A DNA stretch of 14,604 bases from JAWWBS01 sp033720815 (GTDB taxonomy: Bacteria > Pseudomonadota > Gammaproteobacteria > Natronospirales > JAJUFS01). The translations under genes and the position numbers were made by a program. The stretch is taken from NCBI GenBank assembly GCA_033720815.1, contig JAWWBT010000056.1:1-14604 (forward strand). The letters are read 5' to 3'. The notes beneath the pieces were generated by a model that was not told the origin of the DNA, did no database searches, and saw only the letters and a program-made list of their open reading frames with translations. Below are positions 7,150 to 14,604 of the stretch, piece after piece (the stretch's first letter is position 1; each line of letters starts with the position of its first letter).

Positions 7150-8286
7150 CGCATCGGAATGGTGGCAGGCGAAGCCTCCGGCGATATCCTTGGCGGCGAC
7201 TTGCTCGCTGCACTGAATACCCGTGATCACATCGTTGCCCGCGGCATCGCCGGACCGGAAATGGTTGCGGCGGGCTGCGACGCACTGTATCCCGCGGACC
7301 GCCTTTCCGTGATGGGGCTTGCCGAAGTCCTGAAGCATCTTCCCGACCTGTTGAAGGTTCGCCGCGTACTGCGCGAGAACCTGCTCGAATGGCAACCCGA
7401 TGTGTTCGTCGGGATCGATGCGCCGGATTTCAACCTCGGCGTGGAGAAGTGGCTGAAACTGCGTGGTGTGAAGACGGTGCATTACGTGTCGCCTTCTGTC
7501 TGGGCCTGGCGTGCGGGCCGCGCGGCGAAAATCGGCGAGAGCGCCGATCGTGTGCTGACCCTGTTTCCCTTCGAGCCGGAGATCTACGCGCGTTACAGCG
7601 TGGATGCCGTCTTCGTGGGTCATCCACTGGCCGACCGAATTCCGGACACTGTTGATCCGAAGCCGATGCGTGCCGAGCTCGCGCTCGACGTTGGAGCGCC
7701 GGTATTGGCAATCCTGCCCGGTAGTCGCATGAGCGAGGTGTCGCGCCTGGTGACGCCGTTCCTGCAGGCCGCGGGCTGGCTTCAGCAACGCATTCCCGAC
7801 CTGCAATGTGTCATCCCGCTTGCCGGCCCACACCTGCGTGAACCGATAGAGAAGGCGCGTGATTCGGTGGCACCGGACCTGCCATTGCGCCTGGTGGACG
7901 GACGCTCCCGCGATGCGATGGCCGCTGCCGATGTCGTGCTGCTGGCCTCCGGTACCGCAGCGCTGGAGGCCATGCTGCTGAAGAAGCCGATGGTGGTGTC
8001 GTACCGGCTTGCCGCACTGACCTATGCGATCGTGAAAACCTTCCGCCTGTTGAAGGTGGAGCACGTTTCGCTGCCGAATGTCCTGGCAGGGCGGCCCCTG
8101 GTACCCGAACTGATGCAGGACCGCTCGGCACCGGAATACCTTGGCCCGGCGTTGCTAGAGCTGTTCGAATCCGACGAGGCGCGGGCGCGCCAGATCGAGC
8201 CCTTCCAGCAGTTACACGAGGTGCTGCGCTGCGATGCCAGTGCCCGGGCGGCAGAAGCCGTGCTCGAGGTTGCCCGCCGCAACTGA
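7147..8286 (+). CDS. lpxB: Lipid A disaccharide synthase
   Basis: LpxB is a peripheral inner-membrane glycosyltransferase (family GT19). It joins lipid X with UDP-2,3-diacylglucosamine to form the beta-1,6 disaccharide of lipid A. The product is 379 aa (E. coli 382) and begins MRIGMVAGEASGDILGGDLL, the glycine-rich start of the family. Other conserved blocks are GIDAPDFN (residues 89-96), YVSPSVWAWRAGRAAKI, FVGHPLAD, LPGSRMSEV (the nucleotide-binding region) and LLASGTAALEAMLLKKPMV. HVSLPNVLAGRPLVPEL near the C-terminus is also typical. The start is supported by a strong Shine-Dalgarno at 7134-7140. The upstream neighbours lpxA, fabZ and lpxD belong to the same pathway. lpxC and lpxH, which act between LpxA/LpxD and LpxB, are not in this window, as is usual. 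A 96-bp gap follows, the first sizeable break in the cluster. Confidence 0.97.
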   Translation: MRIGMVAGEASGDILGGDLLAALNTRDHIVARGIAGPEMVAAGCDALYPADRLSVMGLAEVLKHLPDLLKVRRVLRENLLEWQPDVFVGIDAPDFNLGVEKWLKLRGVKTVHYVSPSVWAWRAGRAAKIGESADRVLTLFPFEPEIYARYSVDAVFVGHPLADRIPDTVDPKPMRAELALDVGAPVLAILPGSRMSEVSRLVTPFLQAAGWLQQRIPDLQCVIPLAGPHLREPIEKARDSVAPDLPLRLVDGRSRDAMAAADVVLLASGTAALEAMLLKKPMVVSYRLAALTYAIVKTFRLLKVEHVSLPNVLAGRPLVPELMQDRSAPEYLGPALLELFESDEARARQIEPFQQLHEVLRCDASARAAEAVLEVARRN

Positions 8287-8318
8287 AAAGGCTGGCCAAA
8301 GCCTCACCATGTGTTCCT

Positions 8319-8341
8319 CCCTGCGGTGGTCGGGAGCAGGG
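8319..8341 (+). repeat. GC-rich inverted repeat in the lpxB-rnhB gap
   Basis: CCCTGC at 8319-8324 can pair with GCAGGG at 8336-8341 around an 11-nt loop. An alternative stem pairs CTCCC at 8317-8321 with GGGAG at 8332-8336. No T-run follows, so this is not a standard intrinsic terminator. It may be chance in GC-rich DNA. Confidence 0.25.
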
Positions 8342-8349
8342 CGTCAGCA

Positions 8350-8355
8350 TACAAT
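8350..8355 (+). promoter_or_regulatory. Possible -10 element upstream of rnhB
   Basis: TACAAT differs from the sigma-70 consensus TATAAT by one base. It lies 27 nt before the rnhB GTG start, in the only sizeable gap between lpxD and dnaE. No recognisable -35 hexamer lies about 17 bp upstream, so an rnhB-dnaE promoter here is only a suggestion. Confidence 0.3.
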
Positions 8356-8382
8356 CGACGCATCAATCAATCGGGGAAGATC

Positions 8383-8994
8383 GTGCAGCAGCAGGGGGAA
8401 CTGGGATTCTTCAGGGAGAGCCGTCTCATTGCCGGTGTCGATGAGGTCGGACGCGGCCCGCTGGCCGGTCCCGTGGTGGCTGCTGCTGTCATCCTTGATC
8501 CCGCAAAGGCCATTGAGGGCCTGCGCGATTCCAAGAAGCTCACGGAAAAACGCCGTGATGCCCTCTACGAGCAGGTGCGGGCGGAAAGCCTCGCCTGGGC
8601 GCTGGGAATCTGCACACCCGCCGAGATCGACGAGCACAATATTCTCCAGGCTTCCATGCTGGCGATGGCGCGCGCGGTTGCCGCACTGGATGTGACGCCT
8701 GAAGTGGTGCAGGTTGATGGAAACCGGTGCCCGGAAATTCCACATCCCGTCGAAGCCATTGTCGGTGGTGACGACACCATCCCTGCCATCAGTGCAGCCT
8801 CGATCATCGCCAAGGTGACACGCGACCGGCAGATGCTGGAACTGCACGCCGAATATCCGGCGTACGCCTTCGATCGCCACAAGGGTTACCCGACGCCGGT
8901 CCATCTTGCCGCCTTGAAGGAACATGGCGTCACGCCCGTACACCGGCGCAGTTTTGCCCCCGTGCGTCGTTGCCTGGAAGAGGTGTGCGCATGA
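8383..8994 (+). CDS. rnhB: Ribonuclease HII
   Basis: RNase HII cuts the RNA strand of RNA-DNA hybrids and starts removal of single ribonucleotides built into DNA. Translation from GTG at 8383 gives 203 aa (E. coli 198). This start is chosen because GGGGA at 8373-8377 is well placed and because the preceding 24 codons, back to an ATG at 8311, show no family resemblance. The active-site motif AGVDEVGRGPLAGP carries Asp20 and Glu21. The other metal ligands are Asp112 in QVDGNRCPEI and Asp130 in VGGD, spaced exactly as E. coli Asp108 and Asp126. SAASIIAKVTRDR and HKGYPTPVH are further family blocks. The stop overlaps the dnaE start as ATGA, a classic coupling arrangement. The rnhB-dnaE pairing is widely conserved in Gammaproteobacteria. 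Confidence 0.96.
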   Translation: MQQQGELGFFRESRLIAGVDEVGRGPLAGPVVAAAVILDPAKAIEGLRDSKKLTEKRRDALYEQVRAESLAWALGICTPAEIDEHNILQASMLAMARAVAALDVTPEVVQVDGNRCPEIPHPVEAIVGGDDTIPAISAASIIAKVTRDRQMLELHAEYPAYAFDRHKGYPTPVHLAALKEHGVTPVHRRSFAPVRRCLEEVCA

Positions 8995-11900
8995 CACCGT
9001 TCGTTCACCTGCGGGTCCATTCCGAATTCTCGCTGATCGACTCGGTGGTTCGCGTCAAGCAGCTGGTTGACGAGACGGCTTCGCGCGGGATGCCGGCGGT
9101 TGCCCTGACTGACCAGGGCAACCTCTTCGCGATGGTGAAGTTCTACCGCGCGGCACTGGGCAAGGGCATGCAGCCGATCCTCGGTGCCGACCTGCAGGTT
9201 GCGGCGGAGGACGAGAATGAACCTTCGAGTGGCCTGACGGTAATCTGCCAGGACAAGACCGGTTACCTGAATCTTTCGAAGCTGATCAGCCGCAGTTACC
9301 GCGAAGGCCAGACGCGCGGCCTGCCCGTAGTGAAGCGCGAATGGTTGCATGGTCACACCGAAGGACTGATTGCTATCAGCCATTGCCGTGAGGGTGAAAT
9401 CGCGCGTGCATTGCTGGGTTCACGCGAAGGTGAGGCGGACGAAATACTGAACCAGTGGCTGGCATGGTTCGGTGATCGCCTGTACCTGGAACTGCGCCGC
9501 ACTGGTCGCGAGAACGAGGAGGCCAGCAATCTCGCCATGGTCGAGCTGGCGTCACGCCGCGGTGTGCCGGTCGTGGCAACCAACGATGTCCGGTTCATCG
9601 AGAAATCGGACTTCGAAGCACATGAAACGCGCGTGTGCATTCACGACAGTCGCGTGCTCGCTGATCCGCGGCGACCAAAGAAGTATTCCGAAGAGCAGTA
9701 CCTCAAGACGCCGCAGGAAATGGTGGCGCTATTCGAGGACATTCCCGAAGCGATCGAGAATTCCGTTGCCATTGCGAAACGCTGTGGTCTGCAGCTTCGC
9801 CTTGGCGAGTACTTCCTGCCGGATTTCCCGATTCCGGAAGGCTACGACGACAATACCTGGCTGACGAAACGCTCCGAGGATGGCCTGGAAGAGCGCCTTG
9901 ACCAGTTGTTCGATCGCAATGCACCTGATTTTGCCGAGACGCGCAAGCAGTATGACGAGCGCCTGAAGATCGAACTGGATGTGATCATCCAGATGGGCTT
10001 TCCGGGTTACTTCCTCATCGTCGCGGACTTCATCGATTGGGCGAAGAACAACGACGTGCCGGTAGGACCGGGACGTGGTTCTGGCGCAGGCTCGCTGGTG
10101 GCGTATGCGCTCGGGATTACCGATCTCGACCCGCTTGCTTATGACCTGCTGTTCGAGCGCTTCCTGAACCCCGAACGTGTGTCCATGCCCGACTTCGATG
10201 TCGACTTCTGCATGGAAGGTCGTGACCGCGTCATCGATTACGTGGCCGAGAAATACGGCCGCGACCAGGTATCGCAGATCATCACCTACGGCACCATGGC
10301 CGCGCGCGCAGTGGTGCGTGACGTCGGTCGTGTACTGGGGCATTCCTACGGCTTTGTCGATCGCGTCGCAAAGCTTGTGCCGTTTGAAGTTGGCATGACG
10401 CTGGACAAGGGCCTCGATGAAGACGCCGAATTTCGCGAAGCCTACGAGAACGACGAGGAGATCCGCGAACTGGTGGATCGTGCGCGTGCCCTTGAAGGCC
10501 TTGCACGTAACGCCGGCAAGCACGCCGGTGGTGTGGTCATTGCGCCGACACCGCTGACCGACTTCACGCCGCTGTATTGCGAACAGGGTTCCGTCAGCAC
10601 GGTCACCCAGCTCGACAAGGACGATGTCGAATCCGTTGGCCTGGTGAAGTTCGACTTCCTCGGCCTGCGCACGCTGACGATCATTGATCGCGCCGTAAAG
10701 AACATCAACGAGTTGCGCGGCGAGAAGGGCGAAGAACCGCTCGACATCGCGAAGATCCCGATGGACGACGTGAAGGCGTTCGAACTGCTGAAGGATTACC
10801 AGACGACGGCAGTGTTCCAGCTGGAATCACGCGGGATGAAGGACCTGATCCGTCGCCTCAAGCCGGACAGCTTCGAAGACATCATCGCACTGGTCGCGCT
10901 GTTCCGCCCCGGCCCGTTGCAGTCGGGCATGGTGGACGACTTCATCAATCGAAAGCACGGTCGACAGAAGGTCGAGTATCCGCACCCGCGCCTTGAACCG
11001 ATCCTGAAGCCAACGTACGGCGTCATTCTCTACCAGGAGCAGGTGATGCAGATTGCGCAGGTGCTCGGCGGTTACACGCTGGGCGGCGCCGACCTGCTGC
11101 GTCGTGCAATGGGCAAGAAGAAGCCCGAAGAGATGGCGAAGCAGCGCGAGATCTTCATGAAGGGTTCAGCGGAGCAGGGTGTCGAGGAAGGTACGGCGAC
11201 CTACATCTTCGACCTGATGGAAAAATTCGCGGGTTACGGTTTCAACAAGTCGCACTCCGCCGCTTATGCCTTGCTCTCCTACCAGACGGCCTGGCTGAAG
11301 GCACATTATCCCGCGGCATTCATGGCTTCGGTGCTGTCCTCCGACATGGATCACACCGACAAGGTGGTCGGATTCATCGACGAGTGCCGCGAGATCGACC
11401 TGAACATCCTGCCGCCGGACGTCAACGAATCGGTATATCCGTTCACGGTGCATGACGAGGAATCGATTCGCTATGGCCTCGGCGCGATCAAGGGCGTGGG
11501 TCGCGGTGCCATCGAATGCATCGTGGCCGAGCGTGAAGCCAATGGCCCGTTCCGTGACCTCGACGATTTCTGTCGCCGTGTCGACATGCAGCAACTGAAT
11601 CGTCGTGCCCTGGAAGCCCTGGTTCGGGCCGGTGCGATGGATGCCATCGGGCCGAACCGTGCCAGCCTGATGTCGCACCTGCCGACGGCGATCCAGTCCG
11701 CCGACCAGCATCGCAAGGCACTGGCAGCGGGGCAGGATGACATGTTCGGTATTGCGGCCGCGCCGGAGACCGGCGCCGCTGACGCCGTGCCCATGCCCGA
11801 ACTGCCGGAATGGAGTGAAGAGGAACGGCTTGCCGGTGAGCGCGAGACCCTGGGCCTGTTCCTTACCGGTCATCCGATCGATCGTTACGAAGACGAACTC

Positions 11901-12521
11901 GACAAGCTGGTGACGGCGCGTCTCGGTGAACTGGCCAGCCAGGAACCGCCGCAGTCCGAAGATGGTGAGCGGCCGCGCTATGGTCGCGCGAAACCCGTTA
12001 CCGTCGCCGGGCTTGTTCTGGAGATGCGCAAGCGCGGTGGTCGGGTGTCGGTGACGCTCGATGACCGCACCGGCCGTCTCGAGGCAACACTGTTCGAAGA
12101 TGCGATGAACCGTTTCGGCCATCTCATCAACAAGGACGCCGTGCTGCTGGTCGAGGGCAAGCTGTCTTTCGATGATTTCATCAATGCCTGGCGCGTCACC
12201 GTGCGGAACATGGAAGCCATTGAAACGGCTCGCCAGGAAGCGGTGCGGCGCCTCGATATTCGCTGGGAAGCGGACGAGGGCGCGCAGGAGCGGTTGCGCG
12301 AACTGCAGGAAATTCTGCGCCCGGCGCGGGGCGGGCATTGCCCGGTGTGGCTGCATTACCGTGGTGGTTCAGCCGAAGGCGTGCTGAAACTGGGCCCGGA
12401 ATGGCAGGTGGCCCCGACTGATGAATTACTGGAGCAATTGCAGGGCCTTGTCGGCCGGGATGGCGTACGCTTGCAGTATGGACGACGCCGGAAGGAGCAG
12501 GCACAGCCGGACGTGGCGTGA
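8991..12521 (+). CDS. dnaE: DNA polymerase III alpha subunit
   Basis: DnaE is the catalytic subunit of the replicative polymerase. It is 1176 aa (E. coli 1160) from ATG 8991, which has AAGAGG 7 nt upstream and overlaps the rnhB stop by 4 bp. An earlier in-frame ATG at 8970 lies inside rnhB and is rejected. The N-terminal PHP domain (about 1-270) starts FVHLRVHSEFSLIDS, as in E. coli. The three catalytic aspartates are Asp401 and Asp403 in PDFDVDF and Asp555 in KFDFLG, at the same numbers as in E. coli. The glycine-rich GPGRGSGAGSLVAYALG precedes them. Fingers and helix-hairpin-helix regions cover about 560-910. The clamp-binding motif QDDMFG is at 915-920. An OB fold lies at about 1000-1078, and the last ~100 residues form the tau-binding domain. 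No separate exonuclease domain is fused, so proofreading should depend on DnaQ elsewhere. Confidence 0.98.
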   Translation: MTPFVHLRVHSEFSLIDSVVRVKQLVDETASRGMPAVALTDQGNLFAMVKFYRAALGKGMQPILGADLQVAAEDENEPSSGLTVICQDKTGYLNLSKLISRSYREGQTRGLPVVKREWLHGHTEGLIAISHCREGEIARALLGSREGEADEILNQWLAWFGDRLYLELRRTGRENEEASNLAMVELASRRGVPVVATNDVRFIEKSDFEAHETRVCIHDSRVLADPRRPKKYSEEQYLKTPQEMVALFEDIPEAIENSVAIAKRCGLQLRLGEYFLPDFPIPEGYDDNTWLTKRSEDGLEERLDQLFDRNAPDFAETRKQYDERLKIELDVIIQMGFPGYFLIVADFIDWAKNNDVPVGPGRGSGAGSLVAYALGITDLDPLAYDLLFERFLNPERVSMPDFDVDFCMEGRDRVIDYVAEKYGRDQVSQIITYGTMAARAVVRDVGRVLGHSYGFVDRVAKLVPFEVGMTLDKGLDEDAEFREAYENDEEIRELVDRARALEGLARNAGKHAGGVVIAPTPLTDFTPLYCEQGSVSTVTQLDKDDVESVGLVKFDFLGLRTLTIIDRAVKNINELRGEKGEEPLDIAKIPMDDVKAFELLKDYQTTAVFQLESRGMKDLIRRLKPDSFEDIIALVALFRPGPLQSGMVDDFINRKHGRQKVEYPHPRLEPILKPTYGVILYQEQVMQIAQVLGGYTLGGADLLRRAMGKKKPEEMAKQREIFMKGSAEQGVEEGTATYIFDLMEKFAGYGFNKSHSAAYALLSYQTAWLKAHYPAAFMASVLSSDMDHTDKVVGFIDECREIDLNILPPDVNESVYPFTVHDEESIRYGLGAIKGVGRGAIECIVAEREANGPFRDLDDFCRRVDMQQLNRRALEALVRAGAMDAIGPNRASLMSHLPTAIQSADQHRKALAAGQDDMFGIAAAPETGAADAVPMPELPEWSEEERLAGERETLGLFLTGHPIDRYEDELDKLVTARLGELASQEPPQSEDGERPRYGRAKPVTVAGLVLEMRKRGGRVSVTLDDRTGRLEATLFEDAMNRFGHLINKDAVLLVEGKLSFDDFINAWRVTVRNMEAIETARQEAVRRLDIRWEADEGAQERLRELQEILRPARGGHCPVWLHYRGGSAEGVLKLGPEWQVAPTDELLEQLQGLVGRDGVRLQYGRRRKEQAQPDVA

Positions 12522-12547
12522 ACGCAGTTATGGAAGGATTCGCGCTA

Positions 12548-12566
12548 TGCCGACCTGGCATCGGCA
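12548..12566 (+). repeat. Short inverted repeat after dnaE
   Basis: TGCCGA at 12548-12553 is the reverse complement of TCGGCA at 12561-12566, with a 7-nt loop. It lies 27 bp after the dnaE stop. No T-tract follows, so it is at most a weak terminator or an operator half-site pair. Confidence 0.3.
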
Positions 12567-12589
12567 GTGGTTATCCTTGGTATCGGCAG
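12557..12589 (+). repeat. Two near-identical 11-bp direct repeats upstream of accA
   Basis: GGCATCGGCAG at 12557-12567 and GGTATCGGCAG at 12579-12589 differ at one base. Their start-to-start spacing is 22 bp, about two helical turns. The second copy covers the putative -35 hexamer of the accA promoter, which is where a regulator would act. No known binding site is recognised. Confidence 0.35.
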
Positions 12590-12611
12590 CTCTCGCGCGT
12601 TAGTGTATGAT
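12583..12611 (+). promoter_or_regulatory. Putative sigma-70 promoter for accA
   Basis: TCGGCA at 12583-12588 (4 of 6 matches to TTGACA) is separated by exactly 17 bp from TATGAT at 12606-12611 (5 of 6 matches to TATAAT). Transcription would start near 12618 and give a leader of about 130 nt. It lies in the largest gap in the window (12522-12746), suggesting that accA can be transcribed independently of dnaE. Confidence 0.45.
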
Positions 12612-12641
12612 TCGCATCCAAATTCCGCCCCGGTTGTACGC

Positions 12642-12726
12642 TGCAGCAAGGCTGCGCCAACAGGCAGGCGACGATAACGATAATTGATGGCCGCCGGCTG
12701 GGAGGGAACATGGTTCCGCCAGCGGC
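12642..12726 (+). promoter_or_regulatory. Predicted structured 5' leader of accA with two stem-loops
   Basis: The first stem-loop pairs TGCAGC (12642-12647) with GCTGCG (12651-12656) around a 3-nt loop; the outermost pair is U-G. The second is larger. Outer pairing joins 12693-12701 with 12119-type positions 12719-12726: GCC and GCTGG pair with CCAGC and GGC, leaving G12696 bulged. Inner pairing joins GGAAC (12705-12709) with GTTCC (12713-12717) around the loop ATG. It ends 11 nt before the accA Shine-Dalgarno (12738-12741). No T-run follows, so it is not an intrinsic terminator. The pairing is read by eye; a regulatory role is inference. Confidence 0.4.
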
Positions 12727-12746
12727 CCGCAGAACATGAGGCGAGC

Positions 12747-13703
12747 ATGAACCTGAATTTCCTGGATTTCGAGCAGCCGATCGCCGAGCTGGAAGCAAAG
12801 ATCGAAGAGCTTCGTTACGTCGGTGATGACTCCGCGGTGAACATCACCGAGGAGATCGCGCGGCTGAAGGCAAAGGGCCGTAGCCTGACCGAATCCATCT
12901 TCTCCGATCTCAGCGCCTGGCAGGTCGCGCAGCTCGCGCGTCATCCCCAGCGCCCGTACCTGCTCGATTACATCAGCACCATCTTTACCGATTTCGAGGA
13001 ACTGCATGGTGACCGTGCCTTTGCCGATGACCCGGCAATTGTCGGTGGCCTGGCGCGAATTGATGGCCGCCCGGTGATGGTGATCGGTCACCAGAAGGGC
13101 CGTGATACGAAGGAAAAGCTGAAACGCAATTTCGGTATGCCGCGCCCCGAGGGTTACCGCAAGGCCATGCGCCTGATGCACATGGCCGAAAGATTCCGCC
13201 TGCCGGTGTTAACCTTCATCGACACGCCGGGTGCGTATCCGGGTGTGGGAGCAGAAGAACGTGGCCAGTCCGAGGCCATCGCCCGCAACCTCTTCGAGAT
13301 GGCGAAGTTGCGCGTGCCGATCATCTGCACGGTGATCGGTGAAGGTGGCTCCGGTGGCGCACTGGCCATTGGTGTGGGTGACAAGGTGACGATGCTCCAG
13401 TACAGCATCTATTCCGTCATTTCCCCGGAAGGCTGCGCGTCGATTCTCTGGAAGAGCGCGGAAAAGGCCTCCGATGCCGCGGAAGCGATGGGCGTGACCT
13501 CCGAGAAGATCAAGGAGCTCGGCCTGATCGACCAGGTGCTTACCGAGCCGCTGGGTGGTGCGCACCGAGATCCGGAAGAAATGGCTCGCGGCATCAAGCG
13601 CATGCTGCTCGACTCGATGGTGCAGCTGGACAAGCTGTCGACCGACGAGCTGCTCGAACGCCGTAGCCAGCGACTGATGTCCTTCGGTCGCTTCAAGGAC
13701 TGA
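12747..13703 (+). CDS. accA: Acetyl-CoA carboxylase carboxyltransferase, alpha subunit
   Basis: AccA pairs with AccD to move the carboxyl group from carboxybiotin to acetyl-CoA, making malonyl-CoA, the first committed step of fatty acid synthesis. The ATG at 12747 gives 318 aa (E. coli 319). It has GAGG at 12738-12741 and begins MNLNFLDFEQPIAELEAKI, the normal family start. An in-frame ATG at 12684 would add 21 unmatched residues. Conserved blocks include RHPQRPYLLDYI, FEELHGDRAFADD, IGHQKGRDTKEK, TFIDTPGAYPGVGAEERGQ and the glycine-rich IGEGGSGGALAIGVGD. YSVISPEGCASILWK contributes to the CoA and active-site region. The C-terminus, RRSQRLMSFGRF, resembles the E. coli end. It lies 225 bp after dnaE with its own likely promoter and structured leader, and 13 bp before tilS. 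No ldcC gene intervenes, unlike in E. coli. Confidence 0.97.
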   Translation: MNLNFLDFEQPIAELEAKIEELRYVGDDSAVNITEEIARLKAKGRSLTESIFSDLSAWQVAQLARHPQRPYLLDYISTIFTDFEELHGDRAFADDPAIVGGLARIDGRPVMVIGHQKGRDTKEKLKRNFGMPRPEGYRKAMRLMHMAERFRLPVLTFIDTPGAYPGVGAEERGQSEAIARNLFEMAKLRVPIICTVIGEGGSGGALAIGVGDKVTMLQYSIYSVISPEGCASILWKSAEKASDAAEAMGVTSEKIKELGLIDQVLTEPLGGAHRDPEEMARGIKRMLLDSMVQLDKLSTDELLERRSQRLMSFGRFKD

Positions 13704-13716
13704 TTCCAGACTTTCC

Positions 13717-14604
13717 ATGAAATTCTCGCCCGAGGCGTTGCTGTCGCAGCTGGACCTGCCGGCTGCGACACAGCGCGTCGTGGTGGCGTACTCCGGCGGC
13801 CTCGACTCAACGGTTCTCCTGCACGCGCTTGCACGCCTCGGCGAGCAGCTTCCCGGGCCGCTCGTCGCCCTTCATATCGATCATTCCCTGCAAGCCGATT
13901 CACCCCGCTGGGCAGAACATTGCCGTGAAGTGGCGCTCTCGCTGGGTGTCGATTTCTCCCTGCTGAAGATCCTTGTCGACCCGGCCCCGGGCGCCAGCGT
14001 CGAGGCGGCGGCCCGAGACGGACGCTACGCGGCCTTCGCCGAATTTCTCGAGAAGGGAGATGTGCTGCTGACTGCTCAGCACGCCGATGACCAGGCTGAA
14101 ACCTTCCTGTTACAGGCCTTGCGCGGTGCGGGTGTCGCGGGCCTTGCGGCCATGCCACGCGAACGCGAACTCGGCGCGGCCATGCACCTTCGTCCCTTGC
14201 TCGACTGGACCCGTGTGGAACTGGAAGCCTGGGCTGTAGGGCAGGAGCTGGACTGGCTGGACGATCCCAGCAATGCGGATGACCGTTTTGACCGCAATTT
14301 CCTGCGCAACCGGGTGTTGCCGGAACTGCGCGAACGCTTCCCCGGCATGGCTGCGACCCTGTCACGGTCTGCGGGGCATTGTGCCGATGCATCGGAAATC
14401 CTCGCCGAGGAGGCAGCGCAGATGCTGGTCACTAGTGGCGGACGAGAAGGTTTCCTGCCGTTAGCGGCACTCGAGAGCCTGTCCACGGCCCGGCAGCGCC
14501 TGCTGCTGAGGCACTGGCTGGCTGAAAACGGGGTGCCAGCCCTGTCGGATGCGCAACTGGCTGAAGCCCTGGCAATGCTGGAAATGCGGCCCGACGCGGA
14601 ACCG
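13717..14604 (+). CDS. tilS: tRNA(Ile)-lysidine synthetase TilS, 5' part
   Basis: The frame opens at ATG 13717 and stays open to the window edge, so 296 N-terminal residues are seen and the C-terminal domain is cut off. TilS uses ATP to attach lysine to C34 of the minor tRNA-Ile (CAU). This changes its codon from AUG to AUA and its charging from Met to Ile; it is essential. The PP-loop ATP-binding motif is AYSGGLDST at about residues 24-32. It is followed by ALHIDHSLQADS, AARDGRYAAF and TAQHADDQAETFLLQALRG, all in the family order. The substrate-recognition segment DWLDDPSNADDRFDRNFLRN is also typical. After about residue 215 the helical linker domain begins. The start is 13 bp after accA, with no clear Shine-Dalgarno, so translation may be coupled to accA. 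Confidence 0.95.
   Translation, partial: MKFSPEALLSQLDLPAATQRVVVAYSGGLDSTVLLHALARLGEQLPGPLVALHIDHSLQADSPRWAEHCREVALSLGVDFSLLKILVDPAPGASVEAAARDGRYAAFAEFLEKGDVLLTAQHADDQAETFLLQALRGAGVAGLAAMPRERELGAAMHLRPLLDWTRVELEAWAVGQELDWLDDPSNADDRFDRNFLRNRVLPELRERFPGMAATLSRSAGHCADASEILAEEAAQMLVTSGGREGFLPLAALESLSTARQRLLLRHWLAENGVPALSDAQLAEALAMLEMRPDAEP

Noticed and set aside
8289..8304. Hairpin AGGCT/AGCCT just after the lpxB stop, as a terminator
   Set aside because: It has only five base pairs with a 6-nt loop and no following T-run.
8311..8382. Upstream ATG start for rnhB, adding 24 residues
   Set aside because: The added residues do not resemble the RNase HII N-terminus. The GTG at 8383 has a well-placed ribosome site and gives the usual protein length.
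11166..12356. A 396-codon open frame on the - strand opposite dnaE
   Set aside because: Same explanation: its composition (many His, Arg and Gln residues) is typical of a reverse shadow of a coding strand, and no family features are seen.
12607..12687. A 26-codon open frame (ATG to TGA) in the accA leader
   Set aside because: It has no Shine-Dalgarno, and its ATG lies within the putative -10 hexamer, so it would precede the transcript start. It could be real only if transcription starts further upstream.

Overview
This window is a compact stretch of core chromosome, with every gene on the + strand and in the order cdsA(3' end)-rseP-bamA-skp-lpxD-fabZ-lpxA-lpxB-rnhB-dnaE-accA-tilS(5' end). 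This order is the classic cell-envelope and replication cluster of Gammaproteobacteria. It closely resembles Pseudomonas and E. coli, but lacks the E. coli genes ldcC and yaeR between accA and tilS. The G+C-rich composition, the G/C-leaning third codon positions and the protein sequences fit a free-living, non-enteric gammaproteobacterium. I cannot name a genus. I see no transposase, integrase, phage gene, CRISPR array, tRNA or rRNA, and no sign of horizontal transfer.

Positions 1-1874 hold the end of CDP-diglyceride synthase (cdsA) and the site-2 protease RseP, which governs sigma-E envelope stress. Positions 1879-4850 hold BamA and the periplasmic chaperone Skp, which together move and insert outer-membrane proteins. 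Positions 4857-8286 hold lpxD, fabZ, lpxA and lpxB: the two acyltransferases of early lipid A synthesis, the dehydratase that competes for their 3-hydroxyacyl-ACP substrate, and the disaccharide synthase. Positions 8383-12521 hold ribonuclease HII and the replicative polymerase alpha subunit. Positions 12747-13703 hold the carboxyltransferase alpha subunit of acetyl-CoA carboxylase, which supplies malonyl-CoA to fatty acid and hence lipid A synthesis. The window ends inside tilS, the tRNA-Ile lysidine synthetase.

Spacing is tight: gaps of 4-44 bp, or overlaps of 4-8 bp, from cdsA to lpxB and from rnhB to dnaE. This suggests one long transcription unit with possible internal promoters. Only two gaps are large enough for regulation: lpxB-rnhB (96 bp) and dnaE-accA (225 bp). 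The second has a plausible sigma-70 promoter and a leader with two stem-loops just upstream of the accA ribosome binding site.

No new biological system is visible. The most informative observations are residue-level. LpxA carries Met at the position that sets acyl-chain length (Gly173 in E. coli), and LpxD carries Phe at its proposed ruler position. Together they predict a lipid A with shorter primary acyl chains than in E. coli.
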